Assembly (NCBI RefSeq): GCF_050436995.1
Contig: NC_134762.1
Location: 9,198,167-9,262,166 of the forward strand
Length of the DNA: 64,000 nt
From: Anticarsia gemmatalis
Taxonomy: Eukaryota > Arthropoda > Insecta > Lepidoptera > Erebidae
Direction: 5' to 3'
Shown: positions 41,255 through 50,407 of the stretch, piece by piece
Position numbering within the stretch: the first letter of the stretch is position 1
Layout: every line of letters begins with the position of its first letter
Translations under genes and position numbers: made by a program
Notes under the pieces: model-generated
Told to the model about the DNA's origin: nothing
Seen by the model: the letters and a program-made list of their open reading frames with translations, nothing else
Databases searched by the model: none

Positions 41255-41483
41255 CGGCCATTCTGCGAGGTGGTGCGCGCTCTGCACCAGTCCAAGGCAA
41301 TTATTCTGAAATATTAAGTTTATTAATTTTAGTCTAGCGCCTATACACAGGAACGCTAACTAATGATTTGGTTTGGTACATTTAATGCTGCCAAATATTT
41401 AGCTAATCAACTTCACCAAGTCATCAGCTATGAATAATTCAATGTAGGTACATAAACATGTTAGTAAATTATAACAAAATGAA

Positions 41484-41660
41484 TTGTCAATATGCTCAGT
41501 GCATCATGTCACTGCTTATGATTTATTCGAATACAGTTACTCCACGTAAATCTGCATCCTTTATGTTTTATTGTTAATATGCTCAGTGCATCATGTCACT
41601 GCTTATGATTTTATTTTGAATACAGTTACTCCACGTAAATCTGCATCCTTTATGTTTTAG
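41484..41660. repeat. Two ~87-bp tandem units in the gypsy body
   Basis: Units start at 41484 and 41571 ('ttgt(c/t)aatatgctcagtgc') and end 'ctgcatcctttatgtttta'. They differ by a few bases. They lie between the integrase end and the 3' LTR, in the non-coding region. Confidence 0.85.
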
Positions 41661-41671
41661 TATATAAGAGT

Positions 41672-42033
41672 GATGCTGTGGTCTGGGTGGTCTTGTGCAC
41701 CGTGGTCCACAGAGGCTCTAAAGGAAGTAGGTCTAGGTCGATGGTGTGGTCTAGATCATTTAGTATGATCGTGGTCCACACAGGAGCAATGTGATGATGC
41801 TGTGGTCTGGGTGGTCTTGTGCACCGTGGTCCACAGAGGCTCTAAAGGAAATAGGTCTAGGTCGATGGTGTGGTCTAGATCATTTAGTATGATCGTGGTC
41901 CACACAGGAGCAATGTGATGATGCTGTGGTCTGGGTGGTCTTGTGCACCGTGGTCCACAGAGGCTCTAAAGGAAATAGGTCTAGGTCGATGGTGTGGTCT
42001 AGATCATTTAGTATGATCGTGGTCCACACGGGA
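41672..42033. repeat. Three 124-bp tandem units in the gypsy body
   Basis: Units start at 41672, 41796 and 41920 ('gatgctgtggtctgggtggt') and each contains 'gtgcaccgtggtccacagag' and 'gtatgatcgtggtccacac'. They are almost identical. Short inverted elements such as 'gtggtccac' give hairpin potential. They sit in the non-coding 3' part of the element. Confidence 0.92.
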
Positions 42034-42372
42034 TTTCAAAGAAACATGAAACATGTATGGTACTTTAAAGTGTAACAATCACTTTTAAAGTTTACTTTAT
42101 GAACTTTTATAAAAGTAAGAGTTGTTATAACAATAGTAATACTTTTTAAGTTTCTGCCACATCTCATACATTACATTTGAAAGACATGGTAAATAATTAT
42201 CATAAATTAGACATGAATAAAATGTCTATGCTAAATATTTATTCTATGAATATGTTAGTTATGTTAAATAGATTAATATGTTTAATATTAATCTGATTTT
42301 ATTTCCTATTTGTAGGTGATAGACATAGTCATCAACTAGCCATTCACAATAACAGATAGAACTCACCGGGAC

Positions 42373-43289
42373 TTAGGCATCTTCCAGTATGCCATCTGTA
42401 GGTATGTGTGACTGCAACAAATGAGGCTCAGGTGTTGGTGTAAGCCGACCAGATGTTTCCAGTTGTTGCAGATCATCCTTGTCAGAGTCCGTCGACACGG
42501 CTGCCTGATCACCTGGCTGAGGGGCTCTACGGAGTTGATCATGAGCCACCTTGCGTGGTCGTCCTCTTCCTGTTACTCGTTTGACCATGTAGCGATCATT
42601 GTCTAGGATTCTGTAAATCTCAAAAGGTTCACTGTATTTTAAATCAAGAGAAGTTTGGTTACGTGGGTTGTTCTTGATTAAAACATAGTCTCCCCTCTGA
42701 AACGGTTTGAGCTTGGCTTTATTCTTGTCAAAACGTTGTTTTTCATATTGTGCTGCTGTAGCCATCTTCTCCTGTACATGTTGTTCCAACAAATCAAAAT
42801 CCATTGACTCGTTTTCAATATTCACTAATCTCAGGAGCTCTGGTGGAACACAATGTTCACGTCGTGTTAGAAGAGTGAGGGGTGCAGCGCGGGTCACACG
42901 ATGAGCAGTGCAATTGAATGCAAGTTGTAGTGCTTCTAATGCAACTTGCCATTTATCTGTGTCATAATTTTTGATCATGGTCAGAGCATTTTTAAATGTA
43001 CCCATCACTTGCTTCACCTGACCATTTGCTCGGCTAACTCCTGGCACTATTGAGTGGATATCAATACCAATACCGTCACAATATACTTTAAATTCATTAC
43101 AATTACATACTCATCACGTCCTTCAGAGTCCTTGCTGCCTAGTTTGCCTGTGATGTCCATATGAATCACTTGAAATGGTGCAGTGGGCTTTTGGATGGGA
43201 TGAAGTTGTGCCTGTACTGCACCAGATGCGCTTTTAGAGGTTCTGCATATGACAAAATTATCAACAAAGTTCCTTACCACTGTGCTCAT
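42373..43289 (-). pseudogene. Gypsy integrase (core deleted) and C-terminal region
   Basis: The upstream frame (43289-43047) has the integrase start with 'APFQVIHMDITGKLG', the first catalytic Asp, and 'YVIVMNLKYI', then ends. The downstream frame (43047-42373) resumes at 'SRANGQVKQVMGTFKNAL', where the usual catalytic Glu is Lys, and continues through a conserved 'RGDYVLIKNN' to 'GRPRKVAHDQLRRAP'. The segment with the second Asp is missing between them. Integrase inserts the cDNA; this one cannot work. Confidence 0.8.
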
Positions 43290-43461
43290 CTTATCAAACC
43301 AGTAAGATTGCTTAATTTTCTGTAGAGTTTTTTCCCATCCTGGATGTTGTAATGATGTGTGATATGAATTAATTAGACTCCACTGGAATGCTTTCGGGAC
43401 TACTGTAACCTTATATGTACCATGTACATTATCTGTGAAGGACTTTTTTAGTACATCTTCT

Positions 43462-44200
43462 TCACCATTTCATATCAGTTGTTAATATTTTCATGGAGAA
43501 CTCACCGGAGGGATTTCTACTGAAGAAATCTGCATGTTGAAGCCTTTCACCCTTTCTATATTCTACCTCAAAATCATAATTTTGTAGAAAGGCCCACCAA
43601 CGATGAACTCTGGGTAGAAGGTCTTTCTTGTGCCTTGATGCTTTGAGAGCATTACAGTCCGTGATTACCTTGAACTTTCGGCCATACAAATACTGTTTGA
43701 AATGTTTGATTGCTCGCACCACTGCCAGTGTTTCCAGTTCATATGAGTGATAGTGGCTTTCTGTGTCAGTAGTACGTAGACTCATATAAGCAACAGGATG
43801 GTGGCGTCCCTCAATTACTTGAACCAGTACAGCTCCATAGCCAAGGCTGCTGGCATCAGTGTAAAGCTCAATTGGTGCTTCTTCCTGAAATAGAGATAGG
43901 GTAGGGGCAGTACACAAGTATTGGATGATTTTGTTGCGGGCCTCGTCATGTCTATTATTCCATTCCCACTTAGTGTCTTTCTTAGTTAACTCAAAGTGGT
44001 AGCATAATTTGGGAAAAGTTGGGAATGAAACGACGGAAATAACTGGCCAGGCCATTAAATTGCCTGACTTGTCTAGTTGTAGTTGGCACTGGTGCCTTAA
44101 CTAAAGCCTCTACTTTCTTTGGACTTGGACCCACCTGTCCATCAGAGATTATATTGCCTAAATATTCAACAGATCTTTTAAAAAAAAACAGTTTTCTCAA
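43462..44200 (-). pseudogene. Gypsy RT thumb and RNase H (frameshifted)
   Basis: The minus strand begins inside the RT ('VEYLGNIISDGQVGPSPKKV', 'VRQFNGLASYFRRFIPNFS'), shifts frame near 44000, and continues into RNase H with 'IELYTDASSLGYGAVLVQ' (Asp), 'YELETLAVVRAIKHF' (Glu) and 'VITDCNALKA' (Asp), ending near 'LQHADFFSRNP'. The RT fingers and palm with the YxDD box are deleted between this segment and gag. A short repeat at the join (see findings) suggests how. Confidence 0.85.
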
Positions 44201-44250
44201 TATTAATTGAGAAACCAGTCCTTTGTAAGGAAATTAATATTTGTTCTATG

Positions 44251-45285
44251 TTAGATAGATTCTATGTTAGATAATACGGCGCGTTCACGTTTAAAACATT
44301 TATCAAATGTATGACCCACTTTTGAGCAAAATGTACACATTGGCTTATCTGTCTCGGAACCAAAAGACTGAGGAGTCACTGGTTTGTTTTCTAGAGAACG
44401 TGGCTGAGTGCCCTCAGATTTCTTATAGAAACGACAGTCACGTGTTTCATGCCCCGATCTTTTACATACTTGGCAAGACGATTGTTTTTCCGAAAACCGT
44501 GGACGTTTGTTGATAACTAACTGAGTATTAGATTGACTCGGGTTTGGTCTTTTAATGTGGCGTATAGACGATGCTACCGAAATAAGTTCCGGAACCGATG
44601 ACGCACGTGCATTTAATAACTCGATTCTCAGTCGATCATCCCCAATGCATCCAATAACTGCCTCAACCGCGTCCTCATCACTTAATTTATCTTTCGTGAT
44701 ACGACGCCAAAGTACCCAAGCTTGAGAAATAAATTGCGCGATATCTTTACTACTGTCATAAGTGTGTTCACGGAATCTAAAAATGTCTCTAGAATACCTA
44801 TTTTCCGGCTCGAAAGTAGTTATTAACAAATTGCACAATTCTTCCCACGTGGATGTCGAGACTAACCAATTGTCTACCCACAGCCTAGCACGACCCTTGA
44901 GCAAACTTCCAACTTTCATCCTAACGTCGTAATCAGCCAGGCTGTAGTTTTCCATGGCTGTACTCACGTGTTGGCACCATTCACGTATTCCTATATTGGC
45001 GTCCGGATCGTAAGATGGCAAAAATACGTCACTAATTTTAACTTTATCCGATTGTTTAGAAAAACGATCCGACATGCCTTTCATAACCTGTAACATCTGC
45101 GAGAAAAATTCCGTGGGTACGCCGCTAACAGAAGCAGAAACATTTTCATTACTTTGAACAGAATGTCCGGCAGAAGCGGGTGGATATCCCACTTCTGATA
45201 ACGACGAAGAAAACCCATTTACAGTATTAGAATGAGTGACGTCAGCATCGCTGGCGTCACCCATCCCACTTTTATTTGCAGACAT
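44251..45285 (-). CDS. Gypsy gag (344 aa) with two zinc knuckles
   Basis: Gag forms the particle that packages the element RNA. The frame starts at ATG 45285, inside the 5' LTR, crosses the LTR boundary and the primer-binding site (45186-45200) without a stop, and ends at 44251. The middle has a capsid-like helical region ('WCQHVSTAMENYSLADYDVR', 'VGSLLKGRARLWVDNW'). The end has 'CQVCKRSGHETRDC' and 'CTFCSKVGHTFDKC', two CCHC knuckles. The last codons ('AVLSNIESI') come from the deletion join, so the natural C-terminus may be longer. Confidence 0.85.
   Translation of the reverse strand: MSANKSGMGDASDADVTHSNTVNGFSSSLSEVGYPPASAGHSVQSNENVSASVSGVPTEFFSQMLQVMKGMSDRFSKQSDKVKISDVFLPSYDPDANIGIREWCQHVSTAMENYSLADYDVRMKVGSLLKGRARLWVDNWLVSTSTWEELCNLLITTFEPENRYSRDIFRFREHTYDSSKDIAQFISQAWVLWRRITKDKLSDEDAVEAVIGCIGDDRLRIELLNARASSVPELISVASSIRHIKRPNPSQSNTQLVINKRPRFSEKQSSCQVCKRSGHETRDCRFYKKSEGTQPRSLENKPVTPQSFGSETDKPMCTFCSKVGHTFDKCFKRERAVLSNIESI
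45186..45200 (-). promoter_or_regulatory. Primer-binding site (tRNA-Leu-like) within gag
   Basis: Minus-strand TATCAGAAGTGGGAT lies directly after the 5' LTR. It resembles TGTCAGAAGTGGGAT, the complement of a eukaryotic tRNA-Leu 3' end that I know as a retrotransposon primer site, with one mismatch. It falls within the open gag frame at about codon 29-33. The tRNA identity is from memory. Confidence 0.55.
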
Positions 45286-45989
45286 TACTTAATTATAACT
45301 ATTCTCCTAATCGACACTTTTAGTAATTATACAAGCAAAAACTTACAGTCTCAGAATTCTCAGACAGCACAGACAGCACAGGTCCTCACATGTCCTCGTT
45401 ACCGCTAAGAATGAATTGCAACATGGCGTGCTTCATAAGCGGAACACGTATAATTAAAAATGTTTTAAAATACAACAACGTGTTAAAACCATAAACTTTT
45501 TACATCAAAAATTCTAATCTAATTAATTAGTAATTTTAAAGCCTTTACATTAATTTTTTGCATTTAATTTATTAATTATTATCCAAATCGGATGTGTTTT
45601 TATCAAATATTAATAAGGGCGTCAATTGAATAAGGGCGTCAATTGAATAAAGACCTCAATGGTAATAAAATCCGTTTCAATGTTGTTTTAGCTAGATATC
45701 ATTAAAGGTTGATAAAAACACATCGATTGATGCTAATAAATCCTAATATTAATTAACAATATTGTTTAGGTAATAAATCTTTGCACTTAAAACAAATAAC
45801 AATTTGTTTGTATTTGATGGGTACAATCCAACCATCAAATACTTTCATTTTAAAGTTACAAAATCAAATAAATGAATAATAATATTTAGGCAAGACACCA
45901 AAAGCTTATATTGATGTTCAGTTTGATTTGATAAATACGAATTATTTAATTAGTTATTCTTTGCGAATAATTAGTCAACACGATGCGTC

Positions 45990-45993
<4 letters not shown>
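45200..45993 (-). repeat. Gypsy 5' LTR
   Basis: Same 794-bp sequence as 40461-41254. On the minus strand it starts TGTCGACG at 45993, next to the (AT)n target. It contains the gag ATG at 45285 and a short upstream leader. The LTR does not end in CA as most do; the boundary was set by where the two repeats stop matching. Confidence 0.88.
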
Positions 45994-46020
<27 letters not shown>

Positions 46021-46393
46021 TCCATTCATTTTATATAATTGTAAGTATGTAAATATTTTGTTTTTATTTTGTTTTTTTAAATTATTTCTAGTTTAGTTTA
46101 GTTTTTAAAAGTTACTTATAGTTAAGTTTTATTGTAATAAATTTCTGTACATTGTTGTACAAATAAAAAAAAAATTGAATTCCTGGATAAATCATTAGTT
46201 GACATGCCATAACATCATTTAAATATGGTTTTGGACATGGGCACCCTTGGCCAATGTTACTATGGGAAGTGGGCATGGCCCTTTTCATTTTAAATTAAAA
46301 TTAACCTACGACTACTTATTTAAAATAAATTAAAATGAACCTGATGAAATGAATAATAAAAAATCCTAATATTAACATTATTATTGTTTTCAG

Positions 46394-47087
46394 TCATTGA
46401 ACTGCAAAAGAAATGGAAGAGTATTAAGGACGCTTATAATAGAAATAAAGCGACAAACAATAAATGTTTCAGTGGATCTGGAGCTAAGCCTAGAAGACCC
46501 TACATATATTCTAATTTGCTAACTTTTTTAGACCCGCTTGGCGAAATAAGACCTCCAAGTCAATGTCCAAAGAGCTCAAATCAAAATGATGATGCAGCAC
46601 AAGAGCAGAACCAACACTGTGATTTTCAAAAGCCACGTTCACCGAAGAAATCTAAGAAGACTCCAAAACATGAAGACTATCAAGATAAATTGTATGAAGC
46701 ATTGACAGCAAATCTGAAACAGTCTAAAGATAATAATACAATTTTATCCGAAAATCCCGACATGCTGTTTTTAGTTTCGTTAGCCAAAGATTTTTCTGCC
46801 ATCCCAGAAGAATTCAAGTTAGAGGCCAAAGCTGATATGTGATAAATTTAATTCGCAAATATAAAAAAATGGGACAATCATCGAGAGCATTACATGAAAA
46901 TAGTGGTGCATTCCAATATGAACATCAGTATGGATACCAGTCTGGATATTAGTCTGAATTTCAGCCTCAATATCCAAGTACTCCAGCGCCAAGAAACGAA
47001 ATTGGCAGTTCACTCCTAAATATGGATAGCAATGAATCGGTTACAAATGACTCCGATATAATATCTGACATGTATGATGATATTTAA
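46394..47087 (+). pseudogene. MADF-BESS protein of Harbinger copy 3, last exon
   Basis: After an acceptor (gttttcag, exon start 46394) the frame reads 'VIELQKKWKSIKDAYNRNKA', 'PYIYSNLLTFLDPLGEI', a Pro/Ser/Lys linker, 'YQDKLYEALTANLKQSKDNN' and 'DMLFLVSLAKDFSAIPEEF', a MADF end plus BESS motif. A stop at 46842 and a frame change precede a tail ('MGQSSRALHENSGAFQYEHQ') that has one stop and ends at 47087. It lies on the strand opposite to the transposase exon at 47215-47330, in the position of that gene's intron. Confidence 0.72.
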
Positions 47088-47214
47088 TAAATAAACCTTA
47101 TTCTCTAATTCATAATCTAAGTGCACTTATTACTTATTTTGATTTTTTTAGAACTGTAACAGGTCAATAAATAATAAATACATACTAAATAAATAATACT
47201 GGTTGTTTTCTTAC

Positions 47215-47330
47215 CTCAATGTGATGAGTAAACGTTCTTCTGCCGATATACATGATCTCATTACTGTATTTTGATGAGTTAAGTCCGATTTTACAATTAA
47301 AAGAAGTTCTTGGAATGACGAATATGACAT
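47215..47330 (-). pseudogene. Harbinger transposase, partial N-terminal exon (copy 3)
   Basis: The minus strand reads 'MSYSSFQELLLIVKSDLTHQ', then 'NTVMRSCISAEERLLITLR' and stops at a donor (TTGAG|GTAAG). This is the HARBI1-type block just before the catalytic domain. The copy at 51417-51758 has the same block and the same donor phase. The catalytic exons, expected to the left of the MADF exon, are absent; the retroposon at 40.4-46.2 kb lies there instead. Confidence 0.72.
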
Positions 47331-47857
47331 TCGTTAACATTTATAAAGGAGTATGGGCGTTCATGGTGAAACCACGAACTTGCGTTGAAATCAAACTGAT
47401 ATCAAAAAATATATTTTGATTTTAATGATTTTTCCAATTAATAGTCAATTATAACTTCGCCGGGTATAGAAAGCTACATTAATAAGTTTTCAAATTATTT
47501 TTCAATTAGATTTACTTCTGTCAGAGTCTAGCATAGTTGCCAAAATAAAAATAAAAAAACGGTTACAGAAAATCGATTACCATTTTCAAATAACGATTTA
47601 TTTTGGAAATTACAAATCGATTATAGATTACTAAGATTCTTGATTCATTTGATTGAGGTTATTTTACAATATACACACAAAATAATATATTAACACAACT
47701 GGTAAAAAATCTCTAGTGTTGCTAATATATTAAGTAAGGCCCTTTATCATTGATATAGGTCGATGCAAACTTAATGGTGACTGTGAGTTTAGCTATGAAA
47801 GCAATTGTGCACAGGCACAGCCGCGTAGAACGTTATATTTATTATTATTAAAATCTA
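47331..47857. other. Spacer
   Basis: AT-rich, no recognisable coding region. It probably includes the lost 5' part of Harbinger copy 3. Confidence 0.4.
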
Positions 47858-47868
47858 ATCAAACACAT

Positions 47869-47997
47869 CAATCAATCAATCAGTCTATCGCAGTCCAGCT
47901 GGACATGGGCCTCTCCCAATACGCGCGACAGTACACGGTCCTCCGCCTTCCGAGCCCAGTTAGTCCCAGCGACCTTTTTTAAGTCATCGGTCCACCT
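47869..47997 (-). mobile_element. 5'-truncated RTE-like LINE, 129 bp, 11-bp target duplication
   Basis: The minus strand reads 'RWTDDLKKVAGTNWARKAED' and on to 'LGEAHVQLDCDRLID', the last residues of the ORF of RTE-type LINEs that are common in Lepidoptera. It is followed by a short (TGAT)n tail. The direct repeat ATCAAACACAT lies at 47858-47868 and 47998-48008. Truncation at the 5' side is typical of LINE insertion. Confidence 0.88.
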
Positions 47998-48008
47998 ATC
48001 AAACACAT

Positions 48009-48514
48009 TTATGGTCCAAATAATACAACTTGTTTGGCTATTGATTTGTTAAAATTCTATTCGGCAGCAATAGTATACTGGCGGTCGGATACATCTTATT
48101 TTAAATAAGTAGGTCTAGTTATTTGATTCCGTAGTTACATTATTCAAGATGGATTACCTACTCAAGCTATTATTTATATTATTTTTTCAATTAAATCGAT
48201 TAAATAAAATGATATCAATTTGCATTTAGCTACCTTTAGTCAAAAATAATTATGTAAACGATTATCGATTTATAACAAAAAATAACTGGCAACACCGAGA
48301 TTGACAACACTAATCAAAAACAATAATTTGTTTACTAACGTTTCCTGCGTTTACGTTATCGTGCGCTTGAGTTCGTTCGTTGTGATTTCTGTGATATTTA
48401 TCGTTTCTTACTTACGTCGAACGATCTTCGAGTTCTTCCGTAACTAAAGAAATCGATAATATTCAAGATAGAGACTTTCCGTGTATTTTGTTTGTGAACA
48501 AAACCGAAACCAAT
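48009..48514. other. Spacer and 5' region of the DDE transposase gene
   Basis: AT-rich text. The last 150 bases lead into the ATG at 48515 and may hold its promoter. No motif was identified. Confidence 0.35.
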
Positions 48515-50407
48515 ATGAATGATATTCGATCACGGTGTGTTAATTGTTCTATGAGGCTGTCTTACCAACGCCGGCGTACGTTGCAAGATGCAACTGAGCA
48601 AATGGTGAATGTTTTACGTGCCTGGATATCACCAACACCGGTAAGTACTTATGTAGCAATTTATGTGTCTTTAGTACTTTCCAGTTTTTGCTCATTTAAA
48701 GCATATGATCTAAAACTAAAACGTAGAAATACACTATACTATTAAAAATATACCATATTATATTGTACTAGTGTACCTACTTACTAACCAAATTCAATAA
48801 CAAAACAAATAGTTTGAAATATTTATGTTACCTAGTTTATGTAAAATGAACTTAGTACTAGTAAGCTGTTCAGATATATTTACAATAATATTGTGAAGTT
48901 AAAGAGTATTTCATATATTGTGTTGCTTTGAACACAATTATTAATCTCAGGAACTACCAATCCAGTCTGTAACCATATTTCGTTACCATTAATTAATGGT
49001 AACCATGTTATTGACATTTATGATGTAACATAATGCATCCCAGAGTAGTGTAGGGGTGAGGTTATGTGTAGAAATTGGAAATAAATAGTACAAATATTAT
49101 ATTTTATTCCAGGTCCCTCGTCTGACTTCAGTGTGCATAGCATGTTGGACTGCTGCAAGGAGAAATGTTCAAAGGCAAATTGAAAAAGATTTTAATCGAC
49201 ATGTGGAAATTGATGAGCCGAATGCACCTCATGTGCCAGTGCCTCCTCCGCTGCCACAAGCTGTTATTGCACAGCCTCTAGTACAAGAACCTACCTGGAT
49301 AATTTCACAAACACATAGACATGCTTTGTCGACCTCTAGACATTGTATATTTTCTGAGTGCCAAAATATAGAATGTTTATTGATTCCGCTTGCAATCAAA
49401 GAAATGTTACTGAGCCGCTATAGGTTCTATATCCCACCTGCAGCACGGATTTGCAGATACCATTTGGAAACCAATAGCTGGGATCAACTGGACTCAAATC
49501 TCAGAGATTTTACTGCAGTGCAAATGGATCAAATGCTCAACATGATGGAGAGAGTTAGTTTGAGACCACTGGACTTCAACAATATCAATATGATGTCACC
49601 ACATCTGTGCCATTATTAGCTAGGCCTGACAGCTACTCAGTTCCAAGAACTTCTAGCTGAAATGGGAAGTCTGGAAACTGAAGTACCTTCTGCAAGTGTG
49701 GCATTAAGTATTTATTTAGTGAAATTGAGGACTGGTGATAGCAATCAGCGATTAAGCAGTTTATTTGGAATGTCACGTAGAACATTAGAAAAAAACATGT
49801 CAAAGGCCCGAGATTGCATGAGCCAACACATGACGCCATTACATTTAGGTTTAAACCATATGACTATAGCAGATGTTGCCTCTAGAAATAGATTAATTCC
49901 AGAGGGTCTTTTTGGGAACGCTGATGCTGTCAATAAACCGGCAATCGTTATATGTGATGGTACATATGTATAAGTGCAAAGTAGTAGTAACTATTTATTT
50001 CAAAAAGACACTTACAGCCTACATAAACACCAAAACTTGGTTAAACCTTTTATGATAGTTTGTTGTGATGGCCATATTCTAGATTGTTTTGGTCCCTACA
50101 AAGCCACAGTAAATGATGCTACTATTATGAGCAGAGAATTTCAAGATAGTAGTGGTGCTATGAGGAGCTATTTCTGGGAGGGAGATGTGTTTATTCTAGA
50201 TAGAGGGTTTAGGGATGTGGCACCACAACTTCTAGAATATGGCTATCAAGTCCATATGCCTGGGAATTTGTCTGAGGGTGAACATCAACTTACAACACTG
50301 CAAGCAAATAAATCAAGATGTGTTACAATGTGGAGGTGGGTGGTTGAGGTAGTCAATGGTCGCTTAAAAAGGGACTTTAAATTATTTCGACAAGATTTTT
50401 TTAATAA
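48515..50407 (+). pseudogene. DDE_Tnp_4-type transposase, N-terminal and catalytic part
   Basis: Exon 1 (48515-48640) ends at a perfect donor; exon 2 starts at 49113, in phase. 'CVNCSMRLS' in exon 1 and 'CIACW' in exon 2 make a split Cys-x2-Cys pair. In exon 2 a helix-turn-helix region ('LSSLFGMSRRTLEKNMSKAR') leads to the DDE domain with 'AIVICDGTYV', stop, 'FMIVCCDGHILDCFGPYKAT', 'VNDATIMS', 'VFILDRGFRD' and 'VTMWRWVVEVVNGRLKRDFK'. Stops at 49617 and 49971 are the only damage. It ends at 'FRQDFFNKA', exactly before the point where the C-terminal half at 39.6 kb begins. A Harbinger fragment follows. Confidence 0.72.

Larger units (their letters stand above)
40461..45993 (-). mobile_element. 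Ty3/gypsy LTR retrotransposon, internally deleted, identical LTRs
   Basis: Two 794-bp direct repeats (40461-41254 and 45200-45993) flank a body transcribed on the minus strand: gag, then RT/RNase H remnants, then integrase pieces. By eye the LTRs match at every position compared. Protease and the catalytic part of RT are deleted, and the integrase core is broken, so the copy must have been moved by enzymes of another element. No envelope gene is present. Confidence 0.88.
40396..46173 (+). mobile_element. Small retroposon with A-tail, interrupted by the gypsy element
   Basis: The flanks carry the direct repeat ATTGAATTCC at 40386-40395 and 46174-46183. The right part, 45994-46173, ends 'gtacattgttgtacaaataa' plus an A-run, like a LINE or SINE 3' end. 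The left part is 'ataatataaat' plus an (AT)n run. Without the gypsy element the retroposon is about 245 bp. The gypsy element landed in its (AT)n stretch. Confidence 0.7.

Noticed and set aside
41672..42033. Three 124-bp units as a CRISPR-like array
   Set aside because: The units are contiguous tandem repeats without spacers and lie inside a retrotransposon.
48930..49030. Helitron-like fragment ('aatctcaggaactaccaatc')
   Set aside because: Only one ~27-bp match to the Helitron 5' region, no TC start or CTAG end; too weak, and it lies in the intron of the DDE transposase gene.
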